Source: Paracoccaceae bacterium (GTDB lineage: Bacteria > Pseudomonadota > Alphaproteobacteria > Rhodobacterales > Rhodobacteraceae). From it: a stretch of 7,430 nucleotides of DNA. The stretch spans positions 6,679 to 14,108 of the forward strand of contig DLZA01000372.1 in NCBI GenBank assembly GCA_003447515.1, read 5' to 3'. Both the position numbers and the translations under genes were made by a program. This document shows, in pieces, positions 5,880-7,430 of this stretch. Within the stretch, counting starts at the first letter, position 1, and each line of letters starts with the position of its first letter. Below the pieces are notes generated by a model. It saw only the letters and a list, made by a program, of their open reading frames with translations, ran no database searches and had not been told where the DNA came from.

Positions 5880-7052
5880 ATGAAACTCTCCAACCGCATC
5901 CGATCCATTACAGGCGACGGCTCGGATGGTTGGGATATTCTGTACCGCTCGCGCACAATGATAGAATCGGGTACGCCAGTAGTGGAACTGACCATTGGCG
6001 AACATGATGCCCGAACAGACCAAAGAATCATCGACATCATGTATGAAAGCGCAAGAGCGGGTAACACAGGTTATGCTGCCGTCCCGGGCCAGTACAAATT
6101 ACGCAGCACCATTGCAGCCCGCGTCCAATCACAAACAGGCGTGTCAACAACAGCCGACAACGTGATTGTCACAACAGGCGGTCAAGCCGCACTGTTCGCT
6201 GCGCACCTGGCCCTGTTGGATGAAGGTGATACCGGCCTTTTCATTGATCCATATTACGCCACCTACCCGGGTGGTATTCGTTCTATTGGGTCAAAAGCGA
6301 TACCCGTCCCAACAAATGCAGAAAATAACTTCCAACCCCTGAGAGCAGACTTGGAACCCTTAGCAAAACAGGCAAAATCCTTACTAATAAATTCGCCAAA
6401 TAACCCAACAGGTGTCGTTTACACCCGAAAAACACTTAAAATGATCTGTGATGTCTGCTTGGAAAACGATGTAATTTTGGTATCAGACGAAGTTTATGAC
6501 ACCCAAATTTGGGAAGGTGAACACATCTCACCGCGTAGTCTTAAAGGTATGGCAGATAATTGTTTTGTAATTGGCTCTATGTCGAAATCTCATGCCATGA
6601 CCGGTTGGCGCATCGGCTGGATAATTGGTCCAAAAGATGCCATCGGGCGTATCCTCAATCTTTCAACGGTAAACACATATGGGGTGCCAGGATTTATTCA
6701 GGATGCTGCTACCTTCGCCCTGACCCAGGGAAGCACACTGGAAACTGAGGTTGCCAATGTCTTCCGGACCCGCCTACAGCTTGCACGAGATATTTTGACG
6801 GGCGAACAAAATATCCGTTTGATTCCAGCCCAAGGGGCTATGTATTTGATGCTTGATATCCGCGCGACGGGACTCTCAGGCGATGCTTTTGCATCACAGC
6901 TACTTGAGGCAGAACACATCGCCGTTATGCCTGGAGAGAGTTTTGGTGAGTCTGCGGCAGGTCACATACGCGTGGCTATGACCATTCCAAATGAAGACTT
7001 TACACGAGCACTCAAACGCCTCATTGCATTTGCCAAAACCAAGATCGGGTAA
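5880..7052 (+). CDS. PLP-dependent aminotransferase, class I/II (fold type I)
   Basis: Cytoplasmic pyridoxal-phosphate enzyme of the aspartate aminotransferase superfamily, 390 aa, a typical length. Numbering from the chosen ATG: the N-terminal arm MKLSNRI; ELTIGEHD (36-43), the substrate-contact strand; NTGYAAVPG (62-70); TTGGQAAL (98-105), the phosphate-binding turn; NSPNNPTG (171-178); SDEVYD (202-207) with the Asp203 that contacts the PLP ring nitrogen and Tyr206; SMSKSHAMTGWRIGW (233-247) with Lys236 as the Schiff-base lysine and Arg244 near the phosphate; and HIRVAM with Arg364, the expected substrate carboxylate binder. All catalytic residues are present. The exact amino donor cannot be read from sequence; aspartate/aromatic-type transamination is only the family default. 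The start is set by AAGGA 8 nt upstream; the TTG at 5859 and ATG at 5871 are rejected. A SnoaL-like gene follows 5 bp later, probably in the same transcript. It is divergent from cysS. Confidence 0.93.
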   Translation: MKLSNRIRSITGDGSDGWDILYRSRTMIESGTPVVELTIGEHDARTDQRIIDIMYESARAGNTGYAAVPGQYKLRSTIAARVQSQTGVSTTADNVIVTTGGQAALFAAHLALLDEGDTGLFIDPYYATYPGGIRSIGSKAIPVPTNAENNFQPLRADLEPLAKQAKSLLINSPNNPTGVVYTRKTLKMICDVCLENDVILVSDEVYDTQIWEGEHISPRSLKGMADNCFVIGSMSKSHAMTGWRIGWIIGPKDAIGRILNLSTVNTYGVPGFIQDAATFALTQGSTLETEVANVFRTRLQLARDILTGEQNIRLIPAQGAMYLMLDIRATGLSGDAFASQLLEAEHIAVMPGESFGESAAGHIRVAMTIPNEDFTRALKRLIAFAKTKIG

Positions 7053-7057
7053 CACTA

Positions 7058-7420
7058 ATGATCAATCTATCAAATCTTGCATCCGGTTATGCCGCTGCCT
7101 GGACTGCCCATGATGCTTTTGTGTTGGCTGCGCATTTTGAGCCTACGGGGCATTTAGTTGTAAATGGTGAAGCCGCAACCAGTCCAAAAGCTATCGCAGA
7201 TGTTGCGGAAGGGTTTTTCACACTCTTACCCGACCTGCACTACATGGCCGACGACACCCGCACGGCTGGCCAAGAAATGCTTCAGTCCTGGACGCTGTAC
7301 GGTCACCATAAGGACACAAACATATTTACAAAACTTAGTGGATGGACCACTTTGGATGTGTCGAAGGGCGGGAAAATTCAGACTGCACAAATGTTTTTCG
7401 ATAGCAAAGAATTAGGTTAG
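7058..7420 (+). CDS. Small SnoaL/NTF2-like domain protein
   Basis: A 120-aa single-domain protein with the NTF2-like alpha+beta cone fold, SnoaL-like type. Visible landmarks are YAAAWTAHD (11-19), the helix 1 signature; HFEPTGHLVVNG (26-37); GFFTLLPDLHYMADD (52-66), containing the family's F-x-x-x-x-PDLH-x-x-x-DD element; SWTLYGHH (77-84); and LSGWTTLDVSKGGKI (93-107), ending in FFDS. It is slightly shorter at the C-terminus than many relatives, which continue past the final strand. Family members act as isomerases, cyclases, hydrolases or non-enzymatic ligand binders, so no reaction can be assigned. It starts 5 bp after the aminotransferase stop, with no strong Shine-Dalgarno, which suggests translational coupling. 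Shared expression hints at a linked substrate, but this is inference. Confidence 0.85.
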   Translation: MINLSNLASGYAAAWTAHDAFVLAAHFEPTGHLVVNGEAATSPKAIADVAEGFFTLLPDLHYMADDTRTAGQEMLQSWTLYGHHKDTNIFTKLSGWTTLDVSKGGKIQTAQMFFDSKELG

Positions 7421-7430
7421 AGAAACAAAG

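Noticed and set aside
5804..6067. 87-codon minus-strand frame over the aminotransferase start
   Set aside because: It overlaps the conserved N-terminal half of the aminotransferase in antisense, shows no recognisable domain and has no convincing start signal.

Overview
The window looks like an ordinary chromosomal segment of an alphaproteobacterium, most likely a marine member of the Rhodobacterales (Roseobacter group). I infer this from the protein styles: the MFS transporter, the phytoene-synthase-like protein, the cysS N-terminus and the aminotransferase all resemble roseobacter proteins. Base composition is near 50% GC by eye (not counted), which is low for that group. I see no mobile elements, phage genes, CRISPR, tRNA or rRNA.

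Layout. Positions 77-1330 (+) hold a 12-helix MFS transporter. Its stop codon directly abuts the stop of a convergent minus-strand gene (1331-2116). That gene encodes a squalene/phytoene-synthase-fold protein that lacks both aspartate-rich catalytic motifs and most resembles NDUFAF6-type complex I assembly factors. A 177-bp spacer (2117-2293) separates it from a compact minus-strand operon, transcribed right to left: cysS (cysteinyl-tRNA synthetase, 4098-5570), a 60-codon arginine-rich small ORF (3916-4098), and cimA ((R)-citramalate synthase, 2294-3919). The three are chained by TGATG/GTGA and ATGA stop-start overlaps, which argues that the small ORF is really translated.

A 309-bp divergent intergenic region (5571-5879) contains an 18-codon reading frame with two cysteine codons upstream of cysS. 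It ends directly against a small hairpin that competes with an alternative pairing. This could be a cysteine-sensing leader, but it is speculative. To the right, 5880-7052 (+) is a fold-type I PLP-dependent aminotransferase, followed 5 bp later by a small SnoaL/NTF2-like protein (7058-7420), probably co-transcribed.

How the genes work together: CimA makes citramalate from pyruvate and acetyl-CoA, the threonine-independent entry to isoleucine synthesis. CysS charges tRNA-Cys. Their shared operon links amino-acid supply with translation, and the small basic protein between them has no known role. I found no clear undescribed multi-gene system. The best leads are the coupled small ORF, the catalytically stripped phytoene-synthase-like protein and the possible cysS leader.
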